Shown here: positions 38,394 through 48,659 of the stretch, one piece after another
Numbering within the stretch: the stretch's first letter is position 1
Layout: every line of letters begins with the position of its first letter
Source: Pseudomonas songnenensis
GTDB taxonomy: Bacteria; Pseudomonadota; Gammaproteobacteria; Pseudomonadales; Pseudomonadaceae
Length of the DNA stretch: 64,000 nucleotides
Assembly (NCBI RefSeq): GCF_003696315.1
Contig: NZ_RFFN01000001.1
Coordinates: forward strand, 874,665-938,664
Direction: 5' to 3'
Position numbers and translations under genes: made by a program
The notes under the pieces: generated by a model
Told to the model about the DNA's origin: nothing
Seen by the model: only the letters and a program-made list of their open reading frames with translations
The model's database searches: none

Positions 38394-39403
38394 GCGGCCA
38401 CCTCTGTTCCATCCACCGAGCCAGGCCCTGAGCGTTGTTCGGCAAAGAACTGCCGAATGCTGAAGCCCTGTGCATCCCTGTCTTCCAGATGATTGAAACG
38501 GGCACGGAAGTCCCTCGCGCCCGGTAGTGTTGCGAGATACCAACCCACGTGCTTGCGGGCGATACGGACTCCCATCACCTCGCCATAGAATTCATGCAGC
38601 GCCTGCACATGCTCCAGCAAGGTGGCTTCGATCTCTTCCAGCGTCGGCGCTGCCAGCAGCTCGCCGGTGCGCAGATAATGCTCCACTTCGCGAAAGATCC
38701 ACGGGCGACCCTGCGCCGCACGTCCGATCAGCAGGCCGTCCACGCCGGTCGCCCGCAGAACCTGGGCGGCCTTTCGCGGCGAGTCGATATCACCATTGGC
38801 GAACACCGGGATCGAAACCGCCTGCTTGATGGCGGCGATGGTGTCGTACTCGGCCTCGCCGGTGTACAGGTCGGCGCGGGTCCGGCCATGAACGGCAAGT
38901 GCTGCAATGCCTGCCTGCTCGGCAATACGCGCGACGTTCAGGCCGTTCTTGTTCTGCCGATCCCAGCCGGTGCGGATCTTCAGTGTCACCGGAACGTCTA
39001 CCGCGCCCACGACGGCGTCGAGGATCTCCCCAACCAGTCGCTCATCACGCATCAGTGCCGAGCCGGCCGCCTTGTTGCAGACCTTTTTCGCCGGGCAACC
39101 CATGTTGATGTCGATGATCTGCGCCCCTAGCTCGACGTTGCGCCGTGCGGCATCTGCCAGCATCTGCGGATCGCCACCGGCAATCTGCACCGAGCGCGGT
39201 TCGGGTTCGTCCGCATGGGGCATGCGCAGGCGCGATTTGCGGCTGTTCCACAAGCGCATGTCGCTGGTGAGCATTTCCGAGACCACCAGGGCCGCGCCGA
39301 AGCGGCGGCACAACTGGCGGAACGGCTGATCGGTCACGCCGGCCATGGGCGCGAGGATCAACGGATTGGTCAAGGTGTAGGGGCCGATGCGTACCGCTGA
39401 CAT
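38390..39403 (-). CDS. dusB: tRNA-dihydrouridine synthase B
   Basis: DusB (337 residues) reduces uridine to dihydrouridine in tRNA with FMN and NADPH. The FMN-barrel start is [17 protein letters not shown] and the active-site cysteine is C103 in [12 protein letters not shown]; later [15 protein letters not shown] is typical. Its TGA overlaps the fis ATG, so fis translation is probably coupled to it. The fis operon promoter should lie within 39404-39600; none was clearly picked out. Confidence 0.95.
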   Translation of the reverse strand: MSAVRIGPYTLTNPLILAPMAGVTDQPFRQLCRRFGAALVVSEMLTSDMRLWNSRKSRLRMPHADEPEPRSVQIAGGDPQMLADAARRNVELGAQIIDINMGCPAKKVCNKAAGSALMRDERLVGEILDAVVGAVDVPVTLKIRTGWDRQNKNGLNVARIAEQAGIAALAVHGRTRADLYTGEAEYDTIAAIKQAVSIPVFANGDIDSPRKAAQVLRATGVDGLLIGRAAQGRPWIFREVEHYLRTGELLAAPTLEEIEATLLEHVQALHEFYGEVMGVRIARKHVGWYLATLPGARDFRARFNHLEDRDAQGFSIRQFFAEQRSGPGSVDGTEVAA

Positions 39404-39600
39404 GAAGATTCCCTGCTTGGGGCCTGCTTGTTAGGTCGATCGGGACTGCAAAAAAGGGTGGGCATAATACCCGCTACGCATGACGGGTTAAAGGCTGTTT
39501 TGAACAAATTCTGAACAGCGGTCGCCTTATCGCCGGGAGTTTGGATATGACAGTTGTAGGGCGTTGATGCGCTCAGGGCGGAGCGGAAAGGGTCGAGTCG

Positions 39601-40845
39601 CTATTCCGGCGAATGGAAGCTCAGGCTGTAATTAACGGCCTTGGCGCCGGGGTCGAGGATATCCAGGGCGATGTGGATGGGCACCTGCGGCGGCATTTGC
39701 GAACGCCCTGCGAGCTCACCAGAAAGGTATTCGCTGGGCTTGAAACTGCGGCTGGCCAGCAGTTTGCCGTTCAGGTCGGCGAAGCGGATCTCCAGCAGCG
39801 GGAACGGTTGCGCGAAAGGGGCTCGGTTGTAGAGGATCGCATCCACCACCAGCGCGCCGGTGAACTCCGGATGGCTGCGTACCACCAGGTTACTGCTCTT
39901 GATCTGGTCGATATCGACCAGCGCAGGCAGTTCGCAGCCCAGCGTCGGGCAGATACGCTCGAACCAGGCGCGGTACTGGTGCTGTCGCGACAGCTCTTCG
40001 TAGTTGTAGGCGACATACTGTGCGCCCAGGGCAAGCACCGCGAGGAGGTTCAGTGCACCCCAGCCCAGCCAGCGTCCCCAGGGCTTCTTGCGTTCCTGCC
40101 AATCCAGTTGCAAGGGCTCGTCGTCGAGTTCGAATAGCGGCTCGCCACGCAGGTCCGGCTCTCGACGCGGTGCGGTTGTGCTGGCTGCATCATTCTCGTT
40201 ATCGGCGGCAGTCGAAGCGGCAAGCGCTGGCTCAATGCGCTCGCTACGGATCTGTTGGGCCTTGGCCGTCGCGAGCGGCGCGGAGCTTATCGCCAACGGG
40301 CTTGGTGGTTGTGGCGATTCAGCTGTCACCGGAGTGAAGTGAATCGCCTCCTCGGGCGAACTGTCCATTGACGGTCCGGCGCCGCGTTCGGCGTTCAGCA
40401 GGATCTCTGCCCAGCTTTCATCGTGCTCGGAGGCGGCATTCGCGTTACGGACAATCGGCTCCGATGAGATTTGACGTTCAGATTCCAGGCTGAGCAGGTC
40501 GCGTGCGAGCTCGCGCTCCTGTTGCTCCAGCTTGGCCAGCTCCTCGTCCAGATCGAGGCTGTCGAGGTCCAGGTCGTCATGGATCCACAGGGTTTCATCG
40601 GATCTTGTGGTTGCGGCTGGCTCGGCGGTACCGGCGACTCCGGCCGTCTGAGGCGTGGCCTGCGTGGCCTCAGGGGCGCTCAGCGGCTGGGTTGGATTCA
40701 GTTCATCGCGCAGCAGACGGTGAGCTGCGTTGAAGACTTCCAGGCAGGCGCCGCAACGCACTGCGCCATGGGCTGCGCGCAGTTGGCTGCGGCCGACACG
40801 AAAGCGGGTGCTGCAGTTGGGGCACTGGGTGATGAAGCTGGTCAT
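39601..40845 (-). CDS. Zinc-ribbon and DUF3426 domain membrane protein
   Basis: The 414-residue protein starts with a zinc ribbon (CPNCSTRF, then CGACLEVFNA, residues 8-40), has a long acidic low-complexity middle, one membrane helix (LGWGALNLLAVLALGAQYVAY, ~270-290) and a C-terminal DUF3426 domain. It is predicted to have the ribbon inside and the DUF3426 part outside. The gene lies between prmA and dusB in Pseudomonas. Its role is unknown. Confidence 0.9.
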   Translation of the reverse strand: MTSFITQCPNCSTRFRVGRSQLRAAHGAVRCGACLEVFNAAHRLLRDELNPTQPLSAPEATQATPQTAGVAGTAEPAATTRSDETLWIHDDLDLDSLDLDEELAKLEQQERELARDLLSLESERQISSEPIVRNANAASEHDESWAEILLNAERGAGPSMDSSPEEAIHFTPVTAESPQPPSPLAISSAPLATAKAQQIRSERIEPALAASTAADNENDAASTTAPRREPDLRGEPLFELDDEPLQLDWQERKKPWGRWLGWGALNLLAVLALGAQYVAYNYEELSRQHQYRAWFERICPTLGCELPALVDIDQIKSSNLVVRSHPEFTGALVVDAILYNRAPFAQPFPLLEIRFADLNGKLLASRSFKPSEYLSGELAGRSQMPPQVPIHIALDILDPGAKAVNYSLSFHSPE

Positions 40846-40953
40846 GCGTGTTTCCGCGCGAATGTGCCGGCTAGTCTAGCGTAAGCCAGGCGCAGAGCGG
40901 CAGTGGGTCGCGGCGGCTGGCATGCGGGGGTGCGGGCGGAGTCTCAAGCTGCC

Positions 40954-41835
40954 TCAGTCACGGCGAACGCCACTGATACGTACCCAGCCGTCCTTTTCAG
41001 CGGTTGGGTCGAGCTCGAACGCCTCTCTGTAAGCCGCGCGGACGTCTTCCGCTTGCTCGGCCAGGATGCCGGACAGCGCCAGACGGCCGCCAGGCTTGGC
41101 CAGAGCAGTGATGCGCGGTGCGAGCGAGACGAGGGGCCCGGCAAGGATGTTGGCGACCACTACATCGGCGGGCTCTTCCGGCAGCTGCTCGGGTAGATAC
41201 AGTGCGAAACGTTCATCGGCAATGCCATTGCGCATGGCGTTGTCGCGCGAGGCTTCCAATGCCTGCACGTCGATGTCGGTGCCGACGGCGTGCTCGGCGC
41301 CCAGCAGCAGGCCGGCAATTGCCAGAATCCCCGAGCCGCAGCCGAAATCCAGCAACGACTGCCCCTGCAAGGACTGCGCATCCAGCCATTCGAGACACAG
41401 CGCCGTGGTGGGATGGGTGCCGGTGCCAAAGGCCAGTCCGGGGTCCAGCAGCAGGTTGACGGCGTCAGGCTCGGGTGCCGCGTGCCAGCTAGGGACGATC
41501 CACAGGCGGCGACCGAAGCGCATCGGCTGGAAGTTGTCCATCCAGCTGCGCTCCCAATCCTGATCCTCGATCACCTCGATCTGATGCTCGGGTAGCTCAC
41601 CGCCACGCAGCAGTCGCAGATGGGCAAGCAAGGCGTCTGGATCGGTATCGGCTTCGAACAGTGCCAGCAGGTGCGTATGCGACCACAGCGGCGTGGTGTT
41701 GAGATCCGGCTCGAAGATCGGCTGATCTTCGGCGTCCATGAAGGTCACGGAAACCGCGCCCACGTCCAGCAGCTGGTCTTCCAGGGCTTCGGCCTGATCG
41801 GGGGTGATGGCGAGTCGGATCTGCAGCCAGGACAT
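40954..41835 (-). CDS. prmA: Ribosomal protein L11 methyltransferase
   Basis: PrmA (293 residues) trimethylates L11. An N-terminal ferredoxin-like substrate domain (~1-60) is followed by the SAM domain: [20 protein letters not shown] (motif I), GTDIDVQAL (motif II) and [14 protein letters not shown] (NxxxxPL). The length fits the family. It precedes the DUF3426 gene and follows accC on the same strand. Confidence 0.96.
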   Translation of the reverse strand: MSWLQIRLAITPDQAEALEDQLLDVGAVSVTFMDAEDQPIFEPDLNTTPLWSHTHLLALFEADTDPDALLAHLRLLRGGELPEHQIEVIEDQDWERSWMDNFQPMRFGRRLWIVPSWHAAPEPDAVNLLLDPGLAFGTGTHPTTALCLEWLDAQSLQGQSLLDFGCGSGILAIAGLLLGAEHAVGTDIDVQALEASRDNAMRNGIADERFALYLPEQLPEEPADVVVANILAGPLVSLAPRITALAKPGGRLALSGILAEQAEDVRAAYREAFELDPTAEKDGWVRISGVRRD

Positions 41836-41934
41836 GGAAGCCTCTCGAGTGGGGTCGCGGTAAAGGCCGGCAAGCTTACTGGAGGCGGCGTGTTGCGGCC
41901 AGCGTGGGCGGTTTGGTGCCGAGCCGTAGAAACG

Positions 41935-41962
41935 ACAGAGGCCGCCCGAAGGCAGCCTCTGT
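41935..41962 (-). terminator. Hairpin after accC
   Basis: The arms acagaggc (41935-41942) and gcctctgt (41955-41962) are perfect and the inner bases also pair. The T tract beyond it leftward (CGTTTC) is weak, so it may be only a partial terminator of accB-accC. Confidence 0.6.
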
Positions 41963-41982
41963 AGTACAGCGCCGAGCGGGGC

Positions 41983-43332
41983 TCAGTGCTTGTCCATACC
42001 CAGTTTCTTCTCCAGGTAATGGATGTTCACGCCGCCCTTGCAGAAGCCGGGATCGCGCACCAGATCGCGGTGCAGCGGGGCGTTGGTCTTGATGCCGTCG
42101 ACGATCAGCTCGTCCAGTGCGTTGCGCATGCGGCCCATGGCTTCGTCACGGTTGGCACCGAAGGTGATCAGCTTGCCGATCAGCGAGTCGTAGTGCGGTG
42201 GAACCGAGTAGCCGTCGTACAGGTGCGAGTCGACGCGCACACCGTTGCCGCCTGGCGCGTGGAAGTGCTTCACCTTGCCCGGGCTGGGCATGAAGGTGCG
42301 CGGATCTTCGGCATTGATGCGGCACTCCACGGCATGGCCGCGGATGACCACATCTTCCTGCTTGATCGACAGCTTCTGGCCGCCACCGATCAGCAGCATC
42401 TCCTTGACGATGTCGATGCCGGTGACCATCTCGGTAACCGGATGTTCGACCTGAACGCGCGTGTTCATCTCGATGAAGTAGAAGTTGCCGTCTTCATAGA
42501 GAAACTCGAACGTGCCGGCGCCGCGGTAGCCGATGTCGATGCACGCCTTGACGCAGCGGGCCTGGACCTTGCGGCGGGCTTCTTCATCGATCAGCGGGGC
42601 TGGGGCTTCCTCGATCACCTTCTGGTGACGGCGCTGCAGCGAGCAGTCGCGGTCGCCAAGGTGGATGGCGTTGCCCTGGCCGTCGGCCAGCACCTGGATT
42701 TCCACGTGGCGTGGGTTGGTGAGGAATTTCTCGAGGTAGACCATCGGGTTGCCGAAGGCTGCGCCGGCTTCGTTGCGGGTCAGCTTGGCCGAGGCGATCA
42801 GATCCTCTTCCTTGTGCACCACGCGCATGCCGCGACCACCGCCGCCACCGGCGGCCTTGATGATCACCGGGTAGCCCACTTCACGGGCGATGCGCAGCGC
42901 TTCCTTTTCGTCTTCCGGCAGTGGGCCGTCAGAACCCGGAACGGTCGGCACGCCGGCCTGCTTCATTGCGTCCTTGGCCGATACCTTGTCGCCCATCAGG
43001 CGAATGACGTCGGCGGTTGGGCCGATGAAGGTAAACCCGGACTTCTCCACCTGTTCGGCGAAGTCGGCGTTCTCGGCGAGGAAGCCGTAGCCGGGATGGA
43101 TGCCGTCGGCGCCGGTGACTTCGGCAGCGGCGATCAGCGCCGGGATGCTCAGGTAGGACTTGGCAGAGGCGGCCGGGCCGATGCAGACGGACTCGTCGGC
43201 CAGCGACACGTGCATCAGGTCACGGTCGGCAGTGGAGTGCACCGCCACGGTCTTGATGCCCAGTTCCTTGCATGCGCGCAGAACTCGAAGGGCGATCTCG
43301 CCGCGGTTGGCGATCAGTACTTTTTCCAACAT
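41983..43332 (-). CDS. accC: Acetyl-CoA carboxylase, biotin carboxylase subunit
   Basis: AccC (449 residues) carboxylates the biotin of AccB with ATP and bicarbonate, the first step of fatty-acid synthesis. The ATP-grasp pattern is clear: [15 protein letters not shown] for the glycine loop, [20 protein letters not shown] metal and biotin site (residues ~287-300), and the N-terminal [17 protein letters not shown]. The start at 43332 ([11 protein letters not shown]) follows accB by 17 bases. The pair forms a normal operon. Confidence 0.98.
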   Translation of the reverse strand: MLEKVLIANRGEIALRVLRACKELGIKTVAVHSTADRDLMHVSLADESVCIGPAASAKSYLSIPALIAAAEVTGADGIHPGYGFLAENADFAEQVEKSGFTFIGPTADVIRLMGDKVSAKDAMKQAGVPTVPGSDGPLPEDEKEALRIAREVGYPVIIKAAGGGGGRGMRVVHKEEDLIASAKLTRNEAGAAFGNPMVYLEKFLTNPRHVEIQVLADGQGNAIHLGDRDCSLQRRHQKVIEEAPAPLIDEEARRKVQARCVKACIDIGYRGAGTFEFLYEDGNFYFIEMNTRVQVEHPVTEMVTGIDIVKEMLLIGGGQKLSIKQEDVVIRGHAVECRINAEDPRTFMPSPGKVKHFHAPGGNGVRVDSHLYDGYSVPPHYDSLIGKLITFGANRDEAMGRMRNALDELIVDGIKTNAPLHRDLVRDPGFCKGGVNIHYLEKKLGMDKH

Positions 43333-43349
43333 CGCTGGCTCTCCGCGGT

Positions 43350-43808
43350 TCAAACGATGGTGAACAGCGGCTGGTCGTATTCGACCGGCTGACCATTCTC
43401 CACCAGGATGGATTCGATGGTGCCGCTGATCTCGGCCTCGATATGGTTCATCATCTTCATGGCTTCGACGATGCAGAGGATGTCGCCCTTCTTCACGCTC
43501 TGACCGACTTCGACGAATGCCTTGGATTCCGGCGAGGATGCCCGGTAGAAGGTGCCGACCATCGGCGAGCGGACCACGTTGCCGTTCAGCTTGGGCGCAG
43601 CCGGAGCAGCGTCAGCGGCCGGGGCGGCAGCCGCTACCGGAACGGGAGCTGGTGCGGCCGGAGCCTGGGCGTAGATGGGCTGCTGCATCGCGACCTGCTT
43701 GCTGTGGCGGCTGATGCGTACCGACTCTTCACCCTCGTGGATTTCCAGTTCGTCGATACCGGACTCTTCCAGCAGTTCGATCAGCTTTTTGACTTTGCGA
43801 ATATCCAT
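43350..43808 (-). CDS. accB: Acetyl-CoA carboxylase biotin carboxyl carrier protein
   Basis: AccB (152 residues) carries biotin on K118 in the motif EAMKMMN. An N-terminal helix, an alanine/proline-rich flexible linker (~45-75) and the C-terminal biotinyl domain with [13 protein letters not shown] follow the family pattern. The start at 43808 gives [18 protein letters not shown]. It sits between aroQ and accC. Confidence 0.97.
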   Translation of the reverse strand: MDIRKVKKLIELLEESGIDELEIHEGEESVRISRHSKQVAMQQPIYAQAPAAPAPVPVAAAAPAADAAPAAPKLNGNVVRSPMVGTFYRASSPESKAFVEVGQSVKKGDILCIVEAMKMMNHIEAEISGTIESILVENGQPVEYDQPLFTIV

Positions 43809-43886
43809 GAAGCATTGACTCCGAGGTAAGTTCAAAGGGCATTGCTGCTCGCTTCTTCAAGACACGACGCCGTGCGTGCGGGTCCC

Positions 43887-44330
43887 TCAGGAAGCAGCGA
43901 GTTGTTCCAGGGCGGCCTCCAAGGCCAGCCGGTAGCCGCTGGCGCCAAGGCCGCAGATCACACCCACCGCGATATCGGAAAAGTAGGAGTGATGGCGGAA
44001 AGGTTCACGCTTGTGCACGTTGGACAGATGCACTTCGATGAATGGGATGCTCACGGCCAGCAACGCGTCACGTAATGCGACGCTGGTATGCGTGAATGCC
44101 GCGGGATTGATCAGGATGAAGTCGACACCTTCACTGCGAGCGGCGTGGATGCGCTCGATCAGCTCGTACTCGGCGTTGGATTGCAGATGCAGCAGGTGGT
44201 GTCCGCGATCACGGGCAAGCTGTTCGAGATTCTGGTTGATCTGCGCCAGCGTCACTGCGCCGTAGACGCCTGGTTCGCGGGTGCCGAGCAGATTCAGATT
44301 CGGCCCGTGGAGGACCAGAAGCGTGGCCAT
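43887..44330 (-). CDS. aroQ: Type II 3-dehydroquinate dehydratase
   Basis: AroQ (147 residues) dehydrates 3-dehydroquinate in the shikimate pathway. The type II signature [21 protein letters not shown] opens the protein, with the catalytic tyrosine in [19 protein letters not shown] and [17 protein letters not shown] complete the active site. The start at 44330 ([12 protein letters not shown]) is chosen over upstream in-frame codons. It lies just before accB, as in many gammaproteobacteria. Confidence 0.97.
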   Translation of the reverse strand: MATLLVLHGPNLNLLGTREPGVYGAVTLAQINQNLEQLARDRGHHLLHLQSNAEYELIERIHAARSEGVDFILINPAAFTHTSVALRDALLAVSIPFIEVHLSNVHKREPFRHHSYFSDIAVGVICGLGASGYRLALEAALEQLAAS

Positions 44331-44540
44331 TGATGTTCCTTGTTTTTCTGGATGCGCTGGCCGGCCAATGGCGGCTGGGTCGCGAAGGGGAAAAACTATG
44401 CCCCAAGCGAGGGCTGACTGTCCAGTCATGTCTCAATCGAGGGAAATGCCCGCATTATGTCTGAAGATTGCCGCAATCATTCCATCCGGAAATGAGCGCT
44501 TGGCTTGCCGCGGGCGAGGCGGGGCAGCTTCGTCTGCTGA

Positions 44541-46313
44541 CTAGAGTCCTGCGGCGGCCCGATCCAGCCGCTCGGCGAAGCCGGAGGCGTCTATTTCGCC
44601 GACTACGCGGACATCGGCCATCTCGTTACCGCTGCGATCGAAGAACAGGATGGCGGGGGGGCCGAACAGCTTGTAACGGTCCAGCAAGCTGCGTTGGGCT
44701 GCGTTGCTTTCGGTGATATCGAAGCGGATTAGACGATAGTCGGCCAGGCGCGGCGCTACCTTGGCATTGGCGAAGACTTCGCGTTCGATCACCTTGCAGC
44801 TGATGCACCAGTCGGCATACCAGTCCAGCATCAGTGGTTGGCCGGCAGTGCGGGCCGCGGCCAATTGTGCGTCGAGCTCCGCCGGCGTGGAGATCGTGTG
44901 CCAGCCTTCGCTGGCCGCGCTGCTTGGCGCTGCCCCGCCAATGGCATGCGGTAGCGGGCGAAGCGGGTCCGAGCCACCCTGCAATGCGCCGATCCAGGCC
45001 GCCAGCGCATAGACCAGCAGTACCAGGCCGGCGAGTTGGGCGAGCTTTTGCCGTGGTGTCTTGCTGGTGAGCTCAAGCGTGCCGAGAAAGACCGCGCTGC
45101 CGGCGGCCAGCAGACCCCACAAAGCTAGCGCCAGCGGGCCAGGCAGTACGCGTTCGAGCATCCAGACGGCGACTGCTAACAGGAGCACGCCGAATACGTT
45201 GCGCACGCTGATCATCCAGGGGCCGCTCTTGGGCAGCAGGGCACCGCCGCCGGTGGCGAACAGCACCAGTGGCGCGCCCATCCCCAGCCCCAGGGCGAAC
45301 AGCTTCAGGCCTCCGCCCAGCGCGTCGCCACTGGCGCTGATATACAGCAGTGCGCCGGCCAGTGGCGCTGAGACGCAGGGCGATACCAGCAGGCTCGATA
45401 CCGCGCCAAGCAAGGCGGCGCCGGTGAACGAGCCCCCCCGTGCATTGCCGGCGAGACGGTCGAGCCGGCTGGCGAGTGCCTGCGGCAGGCGCAGCTCGAA
45501 CAGGCCGAACATCGCCAGAGCAAACGCGACGAAGAACAGCGCAAACGGGACCAGAACCCAGGGCGATTGCAGGCGCGCTTGCAGGTTCAGCTCTGCCCCG
45601 AACACCCCCATCAGCGCGCCAAGCAGGGCGAAGCCGCCGGCCATGGGCAGTACGTAGGCCAGCGAGAGCAGGAAGCTGCGCATGCCACCCGGCTGATCAC
45701 GCAGCACGACGCCGGTGAGAATGGGCAGCATTGGCAGGACGCAGGGCGTGAAGGTCAGTCCCAGCCCGGCGAGAAAGAACAGGGCGATCGACTTCCAGGA
45801 AAGGTCACGCTGGCTGGTCTGGCTGCCGGCGCCAGTGGTCGCTGATGCGGCCCCGTCGCCAATCGGCAGCGACTCGGTTTCCGGCGGGTAGCACAGCCCC
45901 TTGTCGGCGCAACCCTGATAGGACACCTGCAGAACGAAAGGGCGGTTGTCCGGGTTGGTGACTGGTACGTCGATATCGACGATGCCGTAATAGGCTTCGA
46001 TCTCGCCGAAATAGTCGTCGACCTTGGGCACGCCATCGGGCAGCTTCGCCTCGCCAAGCGTGACGTTCGGTTCGCTGGTCTGGAAGGCAAAGCGGTGCCG
46101 GTAGAGGTAGTAACCGTCCGCGGCGACGAAGCGCAGCGTGACCCGTTCAGGGGTTGCTTCGATCAGGCTCAGCCGGAAGGCTTCGCGCACCGGCAGGAAG
46201 TCGCCACTGTTGTTCAGTGCGCCGCCGAGGGTTGCGCTGGGCTTGCTGTCGAACAGGCCGGCGTTGGCGGGTAACACAAAGAGCAGGAGCAGCAGACTCA
46301 GCAGGCGAAGCAT
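44541..46313 (-). CDS. dsbD: Thiol:disulfide interchange protein DsbD
   Basis: DsbD (590 residues) carries electrons from thioredoxin in the cytoplasm to periplasmic reductases such as DsbC and cytochrome-c maturation factors. A signal peptide (MLRLLSLLLLLFVLPANA) precedes the alpha domain with the cysteine pair in QGCADKGLCYPP. About eight helices follow, with redox cysteines in TFTPCVLPM and LVSPCVSAPLAG. The gamma thioredoxin domain has WYADWCISCK, with C503 and C506. The start at 46313 opens the signal peptide. Confidence 0.94.
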   Translation of the reverse strand: MLRLLSLLLLLFVLPANAGLFDSKPSATLGGALNNSGDFLPVREAFRLSLIEATPERVTLRFVAADGYYLYRHRFAFQTSEPNVTLGEAKLPDGVPKVDDYFGEIEAYYGIVDIDVPVTNPDNRPFVLQVSYQGCADKGLCYPPETESLPIGDGAASATTGAGSQTSQRDLSWKSIALFFLAGLGLTFTPCVLPMLPILTGVVLRDQPGGMRSFLLSLAYVLPMAGGFALLGALMGVFGAELNLQARLQSPWVLVPFALFFVAFALAMFGLFELRLPQALASRLDRLAGNARGGSFTGAALLGAVSSLLVSPCVSAPLAGALLYISASGDALGGGLKLFALGLGMGAPLVLFATGGGALLPKSGPWMISVRNVFGVLLLAVAVWMLERVLPGPLALALWGLLAAGSAVFLGTLELTSKTPRQKLAQLAGLVLLVYALAAWIGALQGGSDPLRPLPHAIGGAAPSSAASEGWHTISTPAELDAQLAAARTAGQPLMLDWYADWCISCKVIEREVFANAKVAPRLADYRLIRFDITESNAAQRSLLDRYKLFGPPAILFFDRSGNEMADVRVVGEIDASGFAERLDRAAAGL

Positions 46314-46374
46314 GGCGATCTCACGGTAAAGCTGTGGCGGCATGATAACCAAGCGCGGGTCTCGGCGCCCGCGT

Positions 46375-46713
46375 TCAACTGTCGCTCTGCCGATCAGTTT
46401 GCAACCAGATGCTCCCCGCCTGTTCGGCGACATCCAGCTGGCGTAGCGCCTGTCCGGCACAGGGCCCGGCCACGCACTCGCCGGATTCGATGAGAAACAG
46501 TGCGCCATGGGTCGCGCATTGCAGCAGGCTGCCACTGTCGTCGAGAAATTGGTGTGGTTGCCATTCCAGGGGCACGCCGCGGTGGGGGCAGCGATTCTCG
46601 TACAGGTACGGCTGGCCATCCCTGCGAACCGCGATCACCTTCAGGTCGCCGACAGTGAAGCCGCGACTCTGTCCTTCGAGCAGTTCGGATGTCGCGCACA
46701 ATCGGATCATCAT
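46375..46713 (-). CDS. Rieske 2Fe-2S ferredoxin-like protein
   Basis: The 112-residue protein has one Rieske domain. The cluster ligands are C-x-H in CPHRGVPLEW (~41-50) and C-x2-H in CATHGALF (~66-73), both complete. Such single-domain proteins serve as ferredoxins of oxygenases or as nitrite-reductase small-subunit-like parts; no partner oxygenase is nearby. It lies upstream of dsbD on the same strand. An ATG at 46710 would shorten it by one residue. Confidence 0.9.
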   Translation of the reverse strand: MMIRLCATSELLEGQSRGFTVGDLKVIAVRRDGQPYLYENRCPHRGVPLEWQPHQFLDDSGSLLQCATHGALFLIESGECVAGPCAGQALRQLDVAEQAGSIWLQTDRQSDS

Positions 46714-46843
46714 GTCCTCCCCCTGAGGCGGCGATTATCGCCCAGCTAGCTGTCATGTGCAGCCGGATCGCCTTCTTCGGGCTGGCGGCGCTCGCAGCAC
46801 GCTCTTATCCTTCGCCGCTCATACCGCTTGGCGAAGCACTCCG

Positions 46844-47881
46844 ATGGGTAGTCTGGTTCCTGCGCGCTTGCTGTTTGTCGTACTCGCTCTGTTGCTATTG
46901 ATCGCAATCTGGCTATCGCTGGCCCTGGGGCCGCTGAATCTGGCGCTGGGTGATAGTCTGGCGGCTGCGTTCAGGCTGCTTGGCGCGCCAATCGAAAGGG
47001 CCGGGCTGGAGCAGGCGGAGCTGGTCCTTGCGCAGATTCGCCTGCCGCGGACGCTGCTGGGTTGTGCCGCCGGCGCGGTGCTCGCCCTTTGTGGGGTGGC
47101 GATGCAGGGCCTGTTTCGCAATCCGCTGGCCGATCCGGGGCTGGTCGGGGTGTCCAGCGGCGCAGCTCTGGGGGCCGCAGTTGCGATCGTCGGAGCCACA
47201 TTCGTCCCGGGATTGCCGCTGATCTGGGAGCCCTACCTGTTGTCGGCGTTCGCCTTCATCGGCGGGCTCGGCGTTACGCTGCTGGTCTATCGCCTGGGGC
47301 GGCGCGATGGCCAGACTCATGTCGCCACCATGTTGCTTTCCGGTATCGCACTCACGGCCCTCGCGGGTGCGGTGGTCGGACTGTTCACGTATCTGGCCGA
47401 CGACCGGACGTTGCGCTCGCTGACCTTCTGGAACCTGGGCAGCCTCAATGGCGCCAGCTACGCGCGGTTATGGCCGCTGCTGCTGATCACGATCGCTGTG
47501 GCGTTCTGGCTGCCGCAGCGGGCCAAGGCGTTGAATGCGCTGCTGCTGGGTGAGTCGGAAGCGCGCCATCTGGGCTTCGATGTCGAGCGCATCAAGCGCG
47601 AGCTGGTCGTCTGCACCGCGCTGGGAGTCGGTGCAGCGGTCGCGGCGGCCGGTTTGATTGGCTTTGTCGGGTTGGTCGTGCCGCATCTGATGCGCCTGCT
47701 GGTCGGGCCCGATCATCGGCTGCTGTTGCCGGCATCGGCGCTTGCCGGCGCCAGCCTGCTACTGCTTGCCGATGTCGCCGCTCGACTGGTGATTGCGCCT
47801 GCCGAGCTGCCGATCGGCATCGTCACGGCACTGCTCGGTGCGCCGTTCTTCCTTTATCTACTGCTGCGTGAGCGCGTCTGA
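46844..47881 (+). CDS. hmuU: Heme/iron ABC transporter permease, FecCD family
   Basis: The permease (345 residues) has about ten helices with the FecCD patterns [43 protein letters not shown] and [20 protein letters not shown] (the ATPase contact). With the next gene it should import heme into the cytoplasm. The start at 46844 ([10 protein letters not shown]) lacks a strong ribosome-binding site. Its periplasmic binding protein and receptor genes are not upstream; the Rieske gene lies there instead. The stop and the hmuV start touch. Confidence 0.9.
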   Translation: MGSLVPARLLFVVLALLLLIAIWLSLALGPLNLALGDSLAAAFRLLGAPIERAGLEQAELVLAQIRLPRTLLGCAAGAVLALCGVAMQGLFRNPLADPGLVGVSSGAALGAAVAIVGATFVPGLPLIWEPYLLSAFAFIGGLGVTLLVYRLGRRDGQTHVATMLLSGIALTALAGAVVGLFTYLADDRTLRSLTFWNLGSLNGASYARLWPLLLITIAVAFWLPQRAKALNALLLGESEARHLGFDVERIKRELVVCTALGVGAAVAAAGLIGFVGLVVPHLMRLLVGPDHRLLLPASALAGASLLLLADVAARLVIAPAELPIGIVTALLGAPFFLYLLLRERV

Positions 47882-48648
47882 TGCTGGCTGGCAATGATCT
47901 TACGATACGGCGTGGCGCGATCACCGCCTTGCAGGGAGTATCGCTGCAGCTGCGGCCAGGGCAGGTGTTCGGTGTGCTCGGGCCGAATGGTGCTGGCAAG
48001 AGTACGTTGCTCGCGGCGCTGTCCGGTGAGCTCGTGCCATCCGCGGGTCATGTCGTGCTGCAGGGGCGGGCACTCGCTGACTGGCCGGACCTGGAGCGCG
48101 CGCGCTGTCTGGCGGTGTTGCCGCAGAGCTCGACGCTCAATTTCGCCTTCCGCGTCGCGGACGTGGTGGCCATGGGGCGTCTGCCTCACCGCACCGGACG
48201 TCGGGCCGATACTGCCATTGTCGAAGCGGCGCTTGCTGCGGCGGACGCACAGCATCTGGCCGCACGCAGCTACCTCAAATTATCGGGCGGTGAGCGCCAG
48301 CGGGTCCATCTTGCCCGAGTGCTGGCGCAACTGTGGCCGGGCGGGCCGGGGCGCGTGTTGTTGCTCGACGAGCCCACCTCGATGCTCGACCCGGCTCATC
48401 AACACAGCATTCTCCAGACGGTCAGAGGCTTCGCTGCGCAGGGGGGGGCGGCTATGGTCATTCTGCATGACCTGAACCTGGCGGCGCGCTACTGTGATCG
48501 GATTCTGCTGCTCAAGGACGGCCGTCCTCATGCGGAGGGCGTGGTCGACGAAGTGTTGCGTGCCAAACCGCTGGAGGCGGTGTTCGGCCTGGACGTGCTG
48601 GTGCAGCGCCATCCCGAACGCGGTCATCCGCTGATCATCGCCCGTTGA
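47881..48648 (+). CDS. hmuV: Heme ABC transporter ATP-binding protein
   Basis: HmuV (255 residues) powers the heme permease. Walker A is [11 protein letters not shown], the signature [18 protein letters not shown], Walker [17 protein letters not shown], and the switch histidine is in [13 protein letters not shown]. The slightly extended [11 protein letters not shown] insertion before Walker B is typical of HmuV rather than of FecE. Its ATG overlaps the hmuU stop (TGATG). Confidence 0.93.
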   Translation: MLAGNDLTIRRGAITALQGVSLQLRPGQVFGVLGPNGAGKSTLLAALSGELVPSAGHVVLQGRALADWPDLERARCLAVLPQSSTLNFAFRVADVVAMGRLPHRTGRRADTAIVEAALAAADAQHLAARSYLKLSGGERQRVHLARVLAQLWPGGPGRVLLLDEPTSMLDPAHQHSILQTVRGFAAQGGAAMVILHDLNLAARYCDRILLLKDGRPHAEGVVDEVLRAKPLEAVFGLDVLVQRHPERGHPLIIAR

Positions 48649-48659
48649 GGAGGCTCGTC

